NCBI GenBank assembly: GCA_000320545.1
Contig: ADNK01002868.1
Coordinates: 1-32,356 of the forward strand
Direction of reading: 5' to 3'
DNA length: 32,356 nt
DNA from: Bigelowiella natans CCMP2755
Taxonomy: Eukaryota; Cercozoa; Chlorarachniophyceae
Under the pieces are notes generated by a model. That model was not told the origin of the DNA, searched no databases, and saw only the letters and a list, made by a program, of their open reading frames with translations. Made by a program: the position numbers and the translations under genes. Shown piece after piece: positions 1 to 10,475 of the stretch; positions within the stretch are counted from its first letter, which is position 1, and every line of letters starts with the position of its first letter.

Positions 1-260
1 AATAAAAAGGGGGGGGGGGTTTGGGTAGTGTGTGCGGTTTGTGTAGATAAAAAACTACGCGTTTTTGTGGGGGCGGGACTCCTCTTTGAAACCATGGGGG
101 GGGTAGACCCCCCCCCCCCGGGGGGGGAGAAGAGGAAACTTTTCCGCCATCAGCTTTTTCCCCTTTTTTTTTCAACTTCATCTTGGCAAAAGATGTCTTG
201 TGAGGGGGTCCAGAAGAAAATGAAAACTGGGAGGCGGGGGGGTCCATTATCAAAGCACCT

Positions 261-402
261 TTCCAGACACACACACACACACACACTTAGAGACGCCCGA
301 TATTTATATATATATATATATATATTCCTTATAAACACCCATATCGTGCGTGTGTTTGTGTGTGTTTGTGTGTGTGTGAGTGTGTGTGTGTGTGTGTGTG
401 TA
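261..402. repeat. Compound CA / TA / GT microsatellites
   Basis: A CA run near 268-287, a TA run near 302-325 and a long GT-rich run at about 346-402 follow one another within 140 bases. The open frames crossing them on both strands are artefacts of the repeat. Confidence 0.85.
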
Positions 403-662
403 TTCACGCACGTTGGAGTCTATTTTGATGCGCTCCCGTGAGCTGTAGCAAGAAATTCAACGCAAAGGAAACACTATTTCTTTTCTCGCTGCCCCCCCCC
501 CTGCTACTCTGCCCAGCCTCAGCAAACAAGCTCTGGAAGAATCGCAGCCAGGTCGTATCCGAAAGCTTCACCTCGAGCCTATCAGCCTCGAGAATGCAAG
601 CCATTGAAATGTCTAAGGATCGATCTGGCCGTTGTCGTTTCCCTTTGCCTAACTAAAATATA

Positions 663-665
<3 letters not shown>

Positions 666-698
<33 letters not shown>
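666..698. repeat. (TA)n microsatellite
   Basis: About 16 uninterrupted TA units. Confidence 0.95.
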
Positions 699-699
<1 letters not shown>

Positions 700-1105
700 C
701 ATCATTTGTCGGTGTAGCGCGCGCTTTGGGCTGAAGATAGAGAGCACGAAGTGTGGGAATGGTTGATACCGTGAGTCTTGAGATAATGTCTTCGCAAACA
801 ATGGAAGCTCTTGAGGATCCCCCGCTCTCGAAAGCGTCGTTGACCTCTTTCCTCACCGCCTCCTCAGTGGGGGGGGGGGCACTGGAAGATTTTAAGAGTA
901 AAAAGGAGCAGGGGAGGGGGGGACGGGGGGATGCGTAAGCGAGAAAGAATCACTGCATCGGTGAGATATCATTGTAATCGGCACAACGCCACCACCATCA
1001 ATCACATCATGAACTACTGACGATGATGGTGGATGCGACGGCGCGGATTGGGGAGACGTTGTGCTGCTGCTAGTGCTGAAGCTGTTGGCCACGGTCCTAC
1101 GATAG

Positions 1106-1800
1106 GGCCAACCACCGAAGCTGGAAGAAGAAAGCCTTTCTAAGCTCACATTCGTCCTGTTGACAATAATGTGAGAGTGAATGAACTAGCATCTTTCTCC
1201 CTCCCCCCCCCCCCTTCCTCCCGTGCACACATCCCTACCTCCTCGCACGATGCATATTTCGATGGATTGAATAGCGCATTGGTGGGTACGACGCTACTCC
1301 GGCCCTTAGCCCCCTCCCCTTCGAGAGGGGAGGGGGCTGCAGGAGTTGGACGGCGAAGCACGTCCTTCGCATTGTTGCCAAAAGTGTTGCGGAAAGAGTC
1401 GAAGAAAAAAAAATTTTTTCATAGATATTTCCAGGGCATATTTTTTCTTAGTTTTTCCAAAGTTGTAATCATCAAGCATTAGATATTTTTCGTATTAAAA
1501 TTTGACCAAAGAGTGCAAGCGGATGGTGCCTCGCCTGCAATGCTGCAGGCCCTAGCCCTCCTCCTTGCCCCCCTCCCTTAGCACACCGGCGACGCGCGCT
1601 GCAACTCCATCCTCCAGCCCATTAATGGAGATTCAAACTGATATCGGATTAGAAGGGCTATGCGGAGGAGCGTGATCTATTCCAGGAAAGGGTGGAGGGG
1701 GGCCTTCTCCCCCCCCTTCTATCCCGGAACGCCACAGAGATTCGGAAGCGGCTGAAGCGGTTCAAGGCCTTCCGGTCGCACCCCCGCACTCTGCTGTAAA
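1106..1800 (+). CDS. Possible 5' exons of the ankyrin/zinc-finger gene
   Basis: Several plus-strand segments look coding. 1106-1170 reads PPKLEEESLSKLTFVLLTI, follows an AG and ends at a GTGAGA donor in phase 2. From 1343, after CTGCAG, the frame continues in matching phase as SWTAKHVLRIVAKSVAERVEE-like sequence (first residues at 1344). From 1655, after GGATTAG, comes KGYAEERDLFQE. About 1743-1798 can be read as a basic peptide (KRLKRFKAFRSHPRTLL). They sit upstream of, and on the same strand as, the ankyrin gene. The joins after about 1400 are unresolved and no start codon is certain. I do not recognise a domain. These could be upstream exons of the ankyrin gene or remnants of another gene. 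Confidence 0.25.
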
Positions 1801-2181
1801 TGGGACGATGTGGGATCAGAAGGAAAGCTGGGTCAAAAGGCGTTGGAGACCGCGAACGCTAGTTTGCAGTGCGGTAGCCAAACCAACACATTCTATGCAA
1901 AATGCTGTGTGTACAGCTATTACATCTAGACCATACCCGGCCCTCCGCCAACACCCCCTCGCTTTCTCAATCGCCCCCCCCTCCCCCCCCCCCTCTCCTA
2001 TATCCTCTCCCATGTTCCATAGCTCAAAGTTGCCGTCGCCAAACTCAAAACACATCCCGACGAGGTAGTTAGTCAGGATGATGTGTGAAAATCAACGTGC
2101 GAACGAGCGAGCGAACGAGCGAGAGACGACGTGAATACTCGATTGCTCATTCCTCTCTCAAAATCGAACTTTACGCCGCAG

Positions 2182-4015
2182 TCCGTCGCGAAGGCATCCG
2201 CGGAAATCGTCAGCCTCTGGTGCTCGCGCCTCTCCACGGAGGACAAGAAGGCCATGCGGTCTAGGTGAGCTTCATCGATGAGGACTTTGTAACTTTCCGT
2301 GTATTCCTAAACACACAGCTTCGGCAGTATCATCTATGAAACTGTGGTATTCAGGGAGCGGGGATGGCGCGCAGTGGGGGGGGGGGGGGGCATATTTCCT
2401 CTATTTCCCCTCTTATATTGAGTTTCTATAAACTCTTCAGTCGGCGAAAAGCGAGCGCGTCTTCTGGGAGGAAGCGGCGCTGTCGGAGTGAGGGAGGGGG
2501 GCAGAAAGAGAGGGGGGGGGGGGGCTCCAGCTCCAGCACAAACCACAGGAACATGAGTTGCTCTACCCTCCACGACACCTCGAAGCGAAGGAAGAAGAAA
2601 GATGACCGCTCTCTTAGCGCCGTCGATGCCATTACTCTATTTGCAGATGAGAGCAGAAGGAGTAGTAGCACGAACAGCAGCGACAGGGTTGCTGCGAGCC
2701 GCCGCCTCCTTAGATGCCCCCTCTGTTGGTCTTCTTCGCAGAAGTTCTTCCGAGGGGTGAAGGGGCTGCGGACTCATCTAATGTACAGCAGCAAGCACAA
2801 CGCGGCGCAGGGCGGTCTTGCGAAAGCAGCAATCACGAGCGCCATTGCAGCTGCCTTAGCAGCGACCTCCTCCCCCTCCTCCTCCTCCTCCTTCACCTCC
2901 TCCTCATCATCATCATCATCATCGTCGTCGTCGTCGTTGTCGTCATCAATAGCACCGTCATCGATAGTAACAGCGGCCACACCACACGGTAGCTTGCATC
3001 ATATCCGAGCAAAACGAAAAATCCTTACTGTTTCATAGCGTGATGATCGTTAAGTGTTATACCCTCCCCCCCCCCACCCACCAATCTCCACCGCTGACCT
3101 CTCTCTCTTTTTCTCTCTCTCTGTATCAATTCCTTCCGCCGATGTCTTTTGATCTACACCGTGCTCATCACTACCGCATTTTATTAACAGCTCCAGGCAA
3201 GGGGGTTGGGGGGGGGGCGGATATGAAGAAACCCTCTGTAGATCTAACGCCAAAGCTGTTGTTATCTTCCTTGTCGTCGCGGCCTCAAAAGAGCCTTGAT
3301 GATCCTCTCCTCGCTGCCGCAAGGGCCGGCGATTTGCATCGCCTACAAAGGCTTTTGCGAAGGGGTGGGGGGGGGGGAGTTATCGAGGATGGTACTCAAA
3401 GGAGTCGAGACCTACTCAACTGGTGGGTGGCGGTGGGGATGTGAGCTGCTGCTGTGATTTTTGGAAAGATGGCAATTTATTGTGTGTGTGTGGGGGGGGG
3501 CGCTTAAAGCTGGTTGTTGTTGTCGCCGTCGTCGTTTTTGTTTCTGTTGTTGTCGTGGCGTGGGGTGGGTGGGATTGCAGCGATGATGGTGATGATGATG
3601 ATGGTAGTGATGACGATGGTGACGATGATGCTGATGATGATTATTGTTGATGATGATGATGATGATGATGATGGCTTTTATTGGGAGGTTCCTCGTTATA
3701 GGAAGAATTCAAGCTGGAACTTTTGAAAGCTATTTTTTTCTTTTTAAAGTCGTATAGTTTATCATTCACTCTCCCTCCCCTTAACCCCCACCTCCCTTCC
3801 TCCCTCTCCGTTTCTACTATCACCAGGGCTGGTTGGGTCGGGGAATAAAGATCTTGTTGCATTCCTGGGAATTAAAGTCACATCTGTTTTGATGAGGATG
3901 ATGATGTTAATGATGATGATAATGGTGTTCGCGATGTCGGTGTTGATGATAATGCTATCTCTGGGATTTAAAAGGCGTTTTGCGCTATGCTCCGCAACAC
4001 AGCAGCCATTACACC

Positions 4016-4052
<37 letters not shown>

Positions 4053-4081
4053 TGTGTAATTATAATTAATATATTTTAATG

Positions 4082-4120
<39 letters not shown>

Positions 4121-4724
4121 CATATTTGTATTGGCGCGCTTGCGTGGTGCATATGCACTCGCACCCACCCAGCACCATTGCGGGAGAAGTCAGTGCCTGT
4201 GATGCTTTGACCCTCCACACAGATCGAAGACCACGGCTTTAATCCAGCCGGTTACATCCACGCCCATCATGCCAGCGGCCCTCCCCCACGGAGCAGGATT
4301 GAAGCGCCCTCCTCCCTCCATCCCCCCCCCTCACGTCGAAGAACCGAGATCGCTGATACGACAACTGGGAGTAGCGGGAGCGAGGCAATGAAGCTGCCCC
4401 CCCCCAGCATCACTAGTGCTGAAAATAGAGGGATAACTGACAACAATAGCAGCAGCAGCAGCAGTAGTAGTAATAGTAGTGGTGTGAGTAGAACGCTCGT
4501 TTCCACGAGAAAGCGGGGGGGGGGCGGCGAGGGAGGGGGGGGGGGGGAGGAAAGGGATACTACACGGTTTGGTCGCCAACCGTTGCATTGGGCCGCTCGC
4601 CATGGGTATCTATGCTGTCGATCGTGTGTTTGAGTGTGTTTGTGTGTGTTTGAGTGTGTTTGTGATTGTTTGCTTGCGTTTTTGTGTATTGTTCTTTACC
4701 ACACAGAGTTTTATATGTATATAA

Positions 4725-4762
<38 letters not shown>

Positions 4763-5375
4763 TGAATATTGTTTTCTTTTTATTGCTTTTGAGCGTCTAT
4801 GCTACAACGCGTACCTGCGACATGGCAGAACACGCACACACGCACACACGCACACTCACTCACACACACACGCACACACACACACACATAAATATAAAAT
4901 GCACAACATCCATACCTTTGCGCACGATGTATATGCACGCTGCGTGGTAAAAGGTGGGCAGACATCGTGAGATACCTGCTGGAGGAGCATGGTGCGCATG
5001 TCGCTGCCGATGCGAGGACTAAAGACGGCACTACCCCCTTCCATCTTGCGTGTTACGCGGGACATTTAGAGGTGTATACAGCCGGAGCTGATGCTGATAG
5101 CATCGCATCCTTTCTCCTTCTCATCTTGCAGTAGCATACTTGTACTTCGGCGCATTTATATTATTGTTGATGTACTCACACGTTGAAGGTGGCGAAATAT
5201 CTTCTCTCCAAGGGCGCAGACGCGCGCACCGCGAACAGCTACGGATGCGACGCCACGCATTGGGTAAGTAGTCGTGCGCGAGGGATTTGTACCAAATAAC
5301 ATAGGCTCTTTTTCTCTTTCTCTCTCTATCACTCTCTCGCCCCCCCCCCTTCCCCCCGCTTTCCGAAGAGATATC

Positions 5376-5416
<41 letters not shown>

Positions 5417-5754
5417 TCTTATACTTCTATATAAATTATCGTGTTTGTCCAAACACGCTACGCTGCGCGCAGGTGGCGATGGGCGGGGACGTGGCCACTG
5501 CGAAATGGCTGATAGACGAGCTGAAGCTTGAATTCAACTCGGTCCAAAACGACGGTCACACGTCGCTCCACAAGGCGGCGTTAAAGGGGCAGAAGCCTAT
5601 GCTAGCGTATCTTCTAAGCCATGCATCAATCAGCGCGAACAGCGCACTGCTGCAGCTTCGAGATCATAGCGGAGCCACCGCGTTTGATCTAATGGAGGCA
5701 ATGTGGCCTGCTGCTGCTGCTGCTGCTGTAAAGCCGTCTGATGCTGCTACTTAA
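2182..5754 (+). CDS. Ankyrin-repeat protein with C2H2-like zinc finger
   Basis: Proposed exons are 2182-2264, 2537-2988 (or from 2549), 3191-3391, 3827-3876 (tentative), 4223-4605, 4954-5071, 5189-5263 and 5473-5754, about 547 codons; all joins keep phase. The last four exons are secure: they give ankyrin motifs GRQPLHWAARHG, WADIVRYLLEEHGA, DGTTPFHLACYAGHLE, VAKYLLSKGADA and GHTSLHKAALKG, with splice sites such as GTAAGT at 5264. An earlier exon gives DPLLAAARAGDLHRLQRLL. The 2537-2988 exon carries CPLC followed by GLRTHLMYSSKH (Cx2Cx16Hx6H), compatible with a zinc finger, then poly-Ser encoded by TCN repeats. Poly-Gly and poly-Ser segments lie inside exon 4223-4605, and an Ala run from GCT repeats lies near the C-terminus. 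Ankyrin repeats mediate protein binding; the partner is unknown. Whether the zinc-finger exon belongs to the same transcript is inferred from phase only. A different donor (3427 or 3441) is possible for the exon starting at 3191. Confidence 0.6.
4020..4118. repeat. CA and TA microsatellites in an intron
   Basis: A CA run at about 4020-4049 and a TA run at about 4085-4118 lie in the proposed intron before the exon at 4223. Confidence 0.9.
4620..4890. repeat. GT, TA and CA tracts filling an intron
   Basis: The intron 4606-4953 holds degenerate GTTTGTGTGT tracts (4625-4690), a TA run (about 4729-4759) and a CA-rich tract (about 4829-4888). Almost the whole intron is microsatellite. Confidence 0.85.
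5380..5412. repeat. (TA)n microsatellite in an intron
   Basis: TA run inside intron 5264-5472, preceded by CT-rich sequence and C homopolymers. Confidence 0.95.
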
Positions 5755-5904
5755 TGCAAAGAGGAGCATTGAAGATAATGGATAATAGCTGCGGAGAATT
5801 GATTTTTATTCCGCGTACCGGAGGCGATATATGATTTCAAGATGATTAAAAAGCGCTATGCGAGGTCGGTGCGATGCATGTGTACATCGTACGTTCTACA
5901 AGCG

Positions 5905-5908
<4 letters not shown>

Positions 5909-5946
<38 letters not shown>
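5909..5946. repeat. (TA)n microsatellite
   Basis: About 19 TA units, downstream of the ankyrin gene stop codon. Confidence 0.95.
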
Positions 5947-5953
<7 letters not shown>

Positions 5954-6743
5954 TTGCATATCTATCATAGCGCATGCGTACGTGCGTGTGTTGTTGGCAC
6001 ATGTGCGCACTATAAGACGCATGCGCAAAATTGCAGTCCTCATGGCATCTGCATGTGCGAGATGACTAGTATGACTAGGCAGCACGATGTATTGACAATC
6101 AAATTTTCTAATCATTGTCATCTTTACGTGCAGCTGCTGCGCAACATGCGCTAGAATGCTGCGTGCTGCCAGCGCTTATCAGTTATTTTGCACGTGCACC
6201 ATCAGCAGTGCACACACATACTAGCATGCGTCGATTTGTCGTGATCGATGGCAGAACAGTGCGAGTTTACTTCATTACATGCATGTCTCAGTGACAAGCT
6301 AGCTAGCTAGGTCTAGTAGATGTTGTAGTGTGTCGCTATGCATGATGATTGCAGCATGCAGGCTACTACGCGCGTGGTGTAGCAACGTCTAGAACGTGAT
6401 GTGCAAGACTCATCATGCACAACGCTCAGATAGGTAGATCACTGCTAGAACTAGTGTTATCACATGCTAGTTGTACAGTCGCAGGCATGCTGCATGCAAG
6501 CTAGCAAGGGGGTTTGATGTGTGACTGTCTGACTGTGCTGCAGGCAGCCGCATGTCGGAGCTGCTGCATGCACATGTCGATCATGAATGCATATCAACGC
6601 TAGAACGCTGTGGCATGACCATGTGAGCGCACATGTAGCATCTGTATTTTAAGCGCTGAATGCACCCGCTGCTTTGCGCAAAGCTTCACACACACACAGA
6701 CACAAGGATGGCGATTGAAAGATAGAAGTGCGCTAGATCGAGT

Positions 6744-6794
6744 GACTAGCTGCTACTAGATTAAAGTAATATAATCTACTAGATCTAGCTAGTC
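6744..6794. repeat. 51-nt imperfect inverted repeat
   Basis: Outer arms GACTAGCT (6744-6751) and AGCTAGTC (6787-6794) and inner arms TAGATTA (6757-6763) and TAATCTA (6772-6778) pair perfectly around an 8-nt loop, with short unpaired internal segments of 5 and 8 nt. Confidence 0.75.
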
Positions 6795-7296
6795 GTAATC
6801 ATTGCGCGGTCACGCCCGTCTCCTAGCGCACCGCATGCTCTAGCTAGCTAGAGTAGCTCTATGCGAACGACACGTCTGGGCAACTGCTGCTGTGTTGTAA
6901 TAAACGCATTATACATTCGTTAAACGTGCAAAGCTGCTATGCTAGTATGCATGCGTGCGCTAGCGTAGTCTAGCTAATCGTAGATGACATTACATAGCAG
7001 AAAACGATTGCAGTTAATTATAACATGCAGCTTCACCAATTGCACACATCTGGACATGCCACGACAACATGCACGCTGTTCGATCAGTGTCGGACGCAAA
7101 ATGGGCATAAACTTCGCAGTGATGTGGTAGCTATGGACGTGCGTGTGCATCATCAAACAATGGAGATGAAATAGCGCACGCACGCATTGCATCATCACCA
7201 CTAGCTATATTTCGTCAATTCCTATGCGTATGCACAAAACCCCACCTTGCAACAAACAGCGCCTTCCAACAACGCTGAACAAGCAACAACGACGTC

Positions 7297-8571
7297 TCAG
7301 AAAATCCATCCTTGATTGATTCTTGGCAGGTTCTTCTCCTTCTTCTTGTACTCTCCCTTGGGATCAAACAGCTTTGTCACTAGTTCAGGCCCAACGCAAT
7401 TCTCACGGAGACGCGCGAGAGACGCAGTCCACCAGATGTCGAAGCTCTTTTCGTAGCACCTGAATCAACAACCGAGCAATGATGTATGATCGCGCGACTT
7501 CGCGTTCTAAAATGGCTTCAATGAATGAGGCTGTTGTTCAAGAGAGGGGAGGAAAACTTACTCGAGAGCCTTAAGACAGTCCTTCTCCACGCCGCGACCG
7601 AGAGCATAGCAGCGTCCAAGATTGTTAAGGCCGAGTATGTAGCCTTGATCCGCCGATTTTCGGTACCAAGCGACCGCCTTCTTGTAATCTACATCCACAC
7701 CCTCTCCCCATGCGTAGCAATGTGCTAAGTTGTTCTGTCCTATCGGGTTTCCTTGTTCAGCGGCCCTTCGATACCTGAAGCATGCGAACCAAAGCATAGG
7801 AGGGGGGAGAGGAAGGGATTGTCGCCGGTTAGATGGCTCGCCGCGGTTTTGTTTCCGACATGCCCCTCCCCCTCCCCCTCACCCCGCCCCCTTCAATTCG
7901 GAATTTATTTGTTTTCGCCCTGTTTACAACTGAGTTCAATTTGTTTATTGTCGATGTCATCACTACTACCAGCACCACCTCCAGCAGCAGCAGCAGCACA
8001 CGTGAATATCTCTCATGAGTTCTCCTAATCTACGTCGAGGCTACTTCCTACCATTTCGCGCCCTCGACGGGATTCAAGGGCATCCCTTCCGCGTGCATGT
8101 AGCACTGTCCTACGTCCGTCTGTGCATCTGCATGGCCTTGCTCGGCAGCCTTGAGGTACATGTGCGCGGCCTTTTCTAAGTCTCGCCTCACACCCAGAGC
8201 ATAGAAATAGCACACTCCAAGGTTGTACTGGCCGAGGGGGTCGCCGGCATCAGCAGCTTTTTTGTACCATTCCACCGCCTTCTTATAGTCTCTCTCTACA
8301 CCCAAACCATTTTCGTAACAGTAGCCCAGGCTTTCGGGGCGATTAGGAGGTCATGAAACAACAATCAGGGCAAACGTTAGTTAGTTCAGGAAAGCTCGAT
8401 TTCCTTGTGTTATTTCCAGATTTCACGCTTTTCTTCTTCAAACGTTTGAGGGTGGGGAAAAAAGATCACAACGTACCTTGTTTGTGCCCAGGGGACTCCG
8501 TTGCGGGCCTTCTCGAGGTACCGCAAGGCGTGCACGCCCACCAGGGAGCTGTCCACCGGATGCCTCTCCAT
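7297..8571 (-). CDS. Sel1-repeat protein, four exons
   Basis: The exons, read on the minus strand, are 8477-8571, 8052-8330, 7562-7774 and 7297-7459, giving 249 residues. All joins are in phase with GT-AG borders (donors GTACGT, GTAGGA, GTAAGT). After a short N-terminal half-repeat the protein has about five Sel1-like repeats of roughly 36 residues, with motifs LGYCYENGLGVERDYKKAVE, AAEQGHADAQTDVGQCY, AAEQGNPIGQNNLAHCY and NLGRCYALGRGVEKD. It ends in a Lys-rich tail (EYKKKEKNLPR). Sel1 repeats form alpha-solenoids that act as adaptors in signalling or protein turnover. No signal peptide, membrane segment or catalytic domain is visible, so a soluble scaffold is the fairest inference. The ATG at 8571 is chosen because the frame opens there in the middle of a degenerate repeat; an extra upstream exon cannot be excluded. 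Confidence 0.88.
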
Positions 8572-9040
8572 TCTGACCACTTACTACGATTTAGGCAAAT
8601 TCAGGAGCCGAAAAATAAACGAACTTTTTATCGAAGGAATGCCATGCTTTTGCTGTCATTCTTAGGTGGGCGACAGGCCTTTCCACGTATGAACGCATAG
8701 GATTTTTGAGGCATCTCTGAAAGGAGAAAAATCGTGGATGTTTATGTCTCGCGACAATTGGATATGAGCCGTCGAATTTTGATTTGTACTGATCACTGAT
8801 CTTGGTATTTCAGATTTGCGGCTTCTTTGGAGAACACAGAGGGGAAACTTGCATCGTCATGGACATGTTGTTGTCGCAGATTCATGTTCCTGCAGGAAAT
8901 GTGACCAATTAGTAATTGCCTAAAACTCATCTTTGCGACATGGATTTTTGCCTTCATCATTGGCACGCATGCAGGCAGTCATCGTCGACATCGACAGGGC
9001 TTTCCGTCGAACCACCATCCTGCTCGATGATTTTGCTGCT

Positions 9041-9622
9041 GTCCTCGCAATTGTTGATTTTTGTTGAGGCGCTGCTACGTGGTCATGCAATGTGGTTCTT
9101 GCTCGTGTGGTTTTGCATCAATGCTTTCTTCATTGCTCATTGTTCATTGCTGTTCGCCAATCTCTGCTGCGTGCAAATGCCTGTCTCCCATGTGGTTCTG
9201 GCGCATGTAGTTTTGATCAACGCTTTCTTCATTGTTCATTGTTCATTGTTCTAGTTTTTCCCCGCCGTCGCAAAACTCTCATTTTTTTTTGTGCCCGGTT
9301 CCGATTGCCAGTTTCAGTTGGAACTTGGGCACACGCTCCAGATGCTGACAATGCTGACATCATTGTCAATCAACAGTTGGTTCTCCTAGCCCCCGGTTTC
9401 TCGTCTTCCACACCAGCACACTTCCACAGCTTCCTCAGGTGCAAATTGTTGACCAGTTGTGCCGCGCATCAATCACCAACAGGCTGGCAGGGTGCTGACA
9501 AGTCCTCGAAATGATTTTTGCTGAGGCGCTGCTGCACGCACACACTTGTCTCCCATGTGGTTTTGGCGCATGCAGATTTGCATCAATGCTTTGCTCATTG
9601 TTCGTTGTTCATTGTTCATTGC
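9041..9622. repeat. Three diverged copies of a ~100 bp repeat
   Basis: Copy A is at 9041-9150, B at 9164-9252 and C at 9502-9622. A and C share GTCCTCG, TTTTTG and TGAGGCGCTGCT. B and C share TGTCTCCCATGTGGTT and TTGGCGCATG-type words. All three end in CAACGCTTTCTTCATTG-like sequence followed by GTTCATTGTTCATTG. A fourth, shorter piece of the same tail is at 23976-23999. Confidence 0.7.
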
Positions 9623-9852
9623 GTCCAGAATGCACAGAATGGGTGTGGCTAGGTGGGCTGCCTGGCTAGCTAGCTGTCCAATTGCAGATGAACAATGGAA
9701 ACTTCAATGACAGACAAACACCTGAGATCTGTGGTCTGCCATGCATGGATGGCCCAAGCAGTGCTTGAACGTCCACTTGTTTGCAACACCACTAGCTAGC
9801 CAGACCTGCCTAGCTAGCTAGCTGCGTGGATGCCCAGTTGTCACTCTGGCTA

Positions 9853-9886
9853 GCTCTGGAGCTGGCTAGCTCCATGGCTCCAGAGC
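9853..9886. repeat. 10-bp perfect inverted repeat
   Basis: GCTCTGGAGC (9853-9862) pairs with GCTCCAGAGC (9877-9886) across a 14-nt loop that itself contains GCTAGC and CCATGG. Confidence 0.75.
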
Positions 9887-10228
9887 CAGCTGTGTTTTCT
9901 GGCTTTGCTGCACGTGCAAACAGCGCTGCACGCCAACACGTGACAGTGCCGCAGAATGAGTGGCTGTGACAGGCTCTAGCAAGAGGCTGACCACGCAATT
10001 TCACGTGCAGATCACGCATGCTGGCATGTCAGATCCAGAGATGTGTGTCTAGATGTGTTCAAATGAGAGCGCACATCCTGATCTAGTGATGTCCCAAGGC
10101 ATCTAGCTAGCTAGGCTAGCTCTAGAGCTGGATGCTTGCTAGCTTGACCAGTGTGCCAAGGCCTTCGATGTTCGTTTCTTGCTTCCTCAGAAGCTAGTTG
10201 TAGTTCCAGAGTTCAGTGCTGTCTAGCT

Positions 10229-10344
10229 GTCTTCTAGTCTTAGCGCACTCTCATGTGTGCACACAGAAGACTAGAAGACCGCTAAGATGGATGTGAACTG
10301 TCTTAGCGCACCATCATGCATGCACATTCATAAGAGCGCAAAGA
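10229..10344. repeat. Tandem pair of related hairpins
   Basis: GTCTTCTAGTCTT (10229-10241) pairs perfectly with AAGACTAGAAGAC (10267-10279), a 13-bp stem with a 25-nt loop. About 63 bases on, TCTTAGCGCAC recurs (10238-10248 and 10301-10311), and its second copy can pair with GCGCAAAGA at 10336-10344 with one mismatch. The two hairpins therefore look like diverged duplicates. Confidence 0.7.
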
Positions 10345-10475
10345 TAGTGTTACGCACATGATGCATGTATGGTTAGATGGCATGCATGCAAATTTGAAGT
10401 TTTGATGACACAAGCGTGCTCGTCATGTACATGCACAGGGCCAAATTTGTGCTCCAAGATCCACACATCCACATG

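Larger units (their letters stand above)
1..1105. other. Low-complexity 5' region, no confident gene
   Basis: This stretch is dominated by G and C homopolymers, CA/GT runs and TA runs. The open frames that cross it translate mostly to low-complexity peptide and I do not support them. A short stretch around 511-603 (plus) reads as ordinary protein (SKQALEESQPGRIRKLHLE, then a TGA stop) and follows an AG. Another from the ATG at 753 reads MVDTVSLEIMSSQTMEALED. Either could be an exon of an upstream gene, but no consistent joining was found. Confidence 0.4.
5755..7296. other. Gene-free palindrome-rich intergenic region
   Basis: This lies between the convergent 3' ends of the ankyrin gene and the Sel1 gene. 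No coding exon is seen. After a TA run (5909-5946) the DNA is packed with short self-complementary words (CTAG, GCATGC, TGCA, AGCTAGCT) in non-identical arrangement, quite unlike the flanking genes. A clear imperfect hairpin lies at 6744-6794. Confidence 0.7.
8572..10475. other. Intergenic region with dispersed repeats and hairpins
   Basis: This separates the 5' end of the Sel1 gene from the 3' end of the PI3K gene. No exon is supported. It contains three copies of a roughly 90-120 bp repeat (9041-9622) ending in CATTGTTCATTG-type tracts, then CTAGCTAG-rich sequence and several perfect inverted repeats (9853-9886, 10229-10279, 10301-10344). The promoter of the Sel1 gene should lie at the low-coordinate end but has no recognisable element. 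Confidence 0.6.

Noticed and set aside
2073-2319. Minus-strand frame reading YKVLIDEAHLDRMAFLSSVE
   Set aside because: It looks coding and follows an AG, but the plus strand of the same DNA has both a good acceptor (GCCGCAG) and a good donor (GTGAGC) and agrees in strand with the surrounding gene. The minus reading has no partner exon. This choice is not certain.
8916-9514. Two overlapping plus-strand frames of 112 and 140 residues
   Set aside because: They run through the dispersed repeat copies and show no domain or splice context.
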